NCBI GenBank assembly: GCA_023140635.1
Contig: JAGLLG010000024.1
Location: forward strand, 1-7,407
Direction: 5' to 3'
Source of the DNA: Candidatus Pacearchaeota archaeon
GTDB taxonomy: Archaea; Nanobdellota; Nanobdellia; Pacearchaeales; GW2011-AR1
DNA length: 7,407 nt
The notes below the pieces were generated by a model. That model did no database searches. It was not told the origin of the DNA and worked only from the letters and a program-made list of their open reading frames with translations. Shown here piece after piece: positions 6,755 to 7,407 of this stretch. Position numbers and translations under genes: made by a program. Within the stretch, counting starts at the first letter, position 1; the number at the start of each line of letters is the position of its first letter.

Positions 6755-6759
6755 CAACC

Positions 6760-7407
6760 CTAATAAACCAACTCGAACTCACCAAAAATCTTCTTCAAAA
6801 CCTCTAAAGCTTTAAAATCAATCTTAGATTCTTTATTCTGATTTGCTAATAATTGTTCTTGCAATTCTTTTGTATCTGACTTAATTAATTTTTCCCCATT
6901 AAGTTTCTGTATTTTTGAACCTTGGACAACAAAAATATTTTTCAGGAAAAATACTTCTGCACTTGAATCTTTACTCTTCAAAACAAATCGTGTCCGTTCC
7001 ATTGATGCGATGTCGCACCGTTGCGTATATTCTATCAAAGCTGTTGTGATTTCAGCGGCAACCTTTCTTGCATTGTCGACGGCTTTGCTCTGTTTTGCAG
7101 TTAAATTGTCCTTCTTTGTCTTAGTTTCTTTCGATTTTGCAATATCTTTTTTTGTCTTAGATATAGCTTTTAGATTTTCTAAAAACCTTTGAGGAAACCT
7201 GCCAGATTTAACCAACTTTTCATCGAATTCCTTAAGTATTAAGACCTCAGATTTTTTCTTCAAAAGAGCACCAAGCATCCCAAAAACATCGTCATAAATC
7301 ACATCAATCGATTTCTCCTGAGGCCGTTTCTCGATCCGCTCCCGCAACTGCTTGAACCTTTCAATATAATCAATCGCGTTCTTCGTCAACCTATCAAGAT
7401 CTTTCCC
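6760..7407 (-). CDS. Unrecognised helical protein, C-terminal part (runs off right edge)
   Basis: The frame is open to the window edge, so the 5' end is probably missing. The first possible start inside is TTG at 7389, but six in-frame codons upstream (GKDLDR) continue the same charged helix and no ribosome-binding site precedes the TTG. The visible 215 residues are hydrophilic, with no signal peptide or membrane segment. From the TTG, residues about 1-85 are predicted helical (KNAIDYIERFKQLRERIEKR, VFGMLGALLKKKS). Residues 78-105 are Lys-rich with KTKKD twice, 12 residues apart. After a helix (107-126, ending EYTQRCD) come short beta-like stretches (TRFVLKS, AEVFFLKNIFVVQ) and a final helix ending GEFELVY. 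The helical part recalls domains fused to nucleotidyltransferases in DPANN archaea, but no HEPN RxxxxH motif is present. That is a weak impression, not an assignment. Confidence 0.75.
   Translation of the reverse strand, partial: GKDLDRLTKNAIDYIERFKQLRERIEKRPQEKSIDVIYDDVFGMLGALLKKKSEVLILKEFDEKLVKSGRFPQRFLENLKAISKTKKDIAKSKETKTKKDNLTAKQSKAVDNARKVAAEITTALIEYTQRCDIASMERTRFVLKSKDSSAEVFFLKNIFVVQGSKIQKLNGEKLIKSDTKELQEQLLANQNKESKIDFKALEVLKKIFGEFELVY

Noticed and set aside
7115..7160. CRISPR-like or functional repeat from the recurring TTTGTCTTAG
   Set aside because: There are only two 10-base copies, inside a coding region and in the same frame. They encode the KTKKD peptide twice and reflect Lys-rich low complexity.
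7389..7389. TTG as the true start of the upstream gene
   Set aside because: The reading frame continues upstream to the edge with a charged helical sequence and there is no ribosome-binding site before the TTG, so a truncated longer gene is more likely.

Overview
The window looks like a piece of an archaeal genome, most likely a small-genome DPANN lineage (Woesearchaeota/Pacearchaeota-like). This rests on four observations: AT-rich TATA-type promoters very close to start codons, a GGTGA ribosome-binding site, a secreted protein carrying the 'ICGNGIDEDCDG' motif common in those archaea, and a form II/III RuBisCO. Form II/III RuBisCO also occurs in CPR bacteria, so the lineage is inferred, not proven.

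All five genes lie on the minus strand, so transcription runs from high to low coordinates. In that order they are: (1) the C-terminal part of an unrecognised, mostly helical protein that runs off the right edge (6760-7407), followed by a T-tract terminator; (2) an 87-base intergenic region with two TATA-like boxes, an imperfect direct repeat and a clear ribosome-binding site; (3) a full-length form II/III RuBisCO (5254-6672) with all recognisable catalytic residues and a roughly 30-residue insertion matching the 'RuBisCO assembly domain' of the Methanococcoides burtonii type; (4) a Kef-type cation/proton antiporter with a C-terminal nucleotide-binding domain (3546-5252), separated from the RuBisCO stop codon by one base; (5) a P2A-type Ca2+ ATPase (906-3518) with both calcium sites intact; (6) the first 289 residues of a secreted modular surface protein that runs off the left edge (1-868).

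Functionally, RuBisCO in such archaea is thought to work in the AMP/nucleoside salvage pathway, turning ribulose-1,5-bisphosphate and CO2 into 3-phosphoglycerate, rather than in a Calvin cycle. None of its pathway partners (AMP phosphorylase, ribose-1,5-bisphosphate isomerase) is in the window. Instead it is tightly joined to ion transporters: the antiporter is probably co-transcribed and translationally coupled with it, and the Ca2+ ATPase follows after 27 bases, possibly with its own promoter. No tRNA, rRNA, CRISPR, insertion sequence or origin was seen. No gap between genes is longer than 87 bases.
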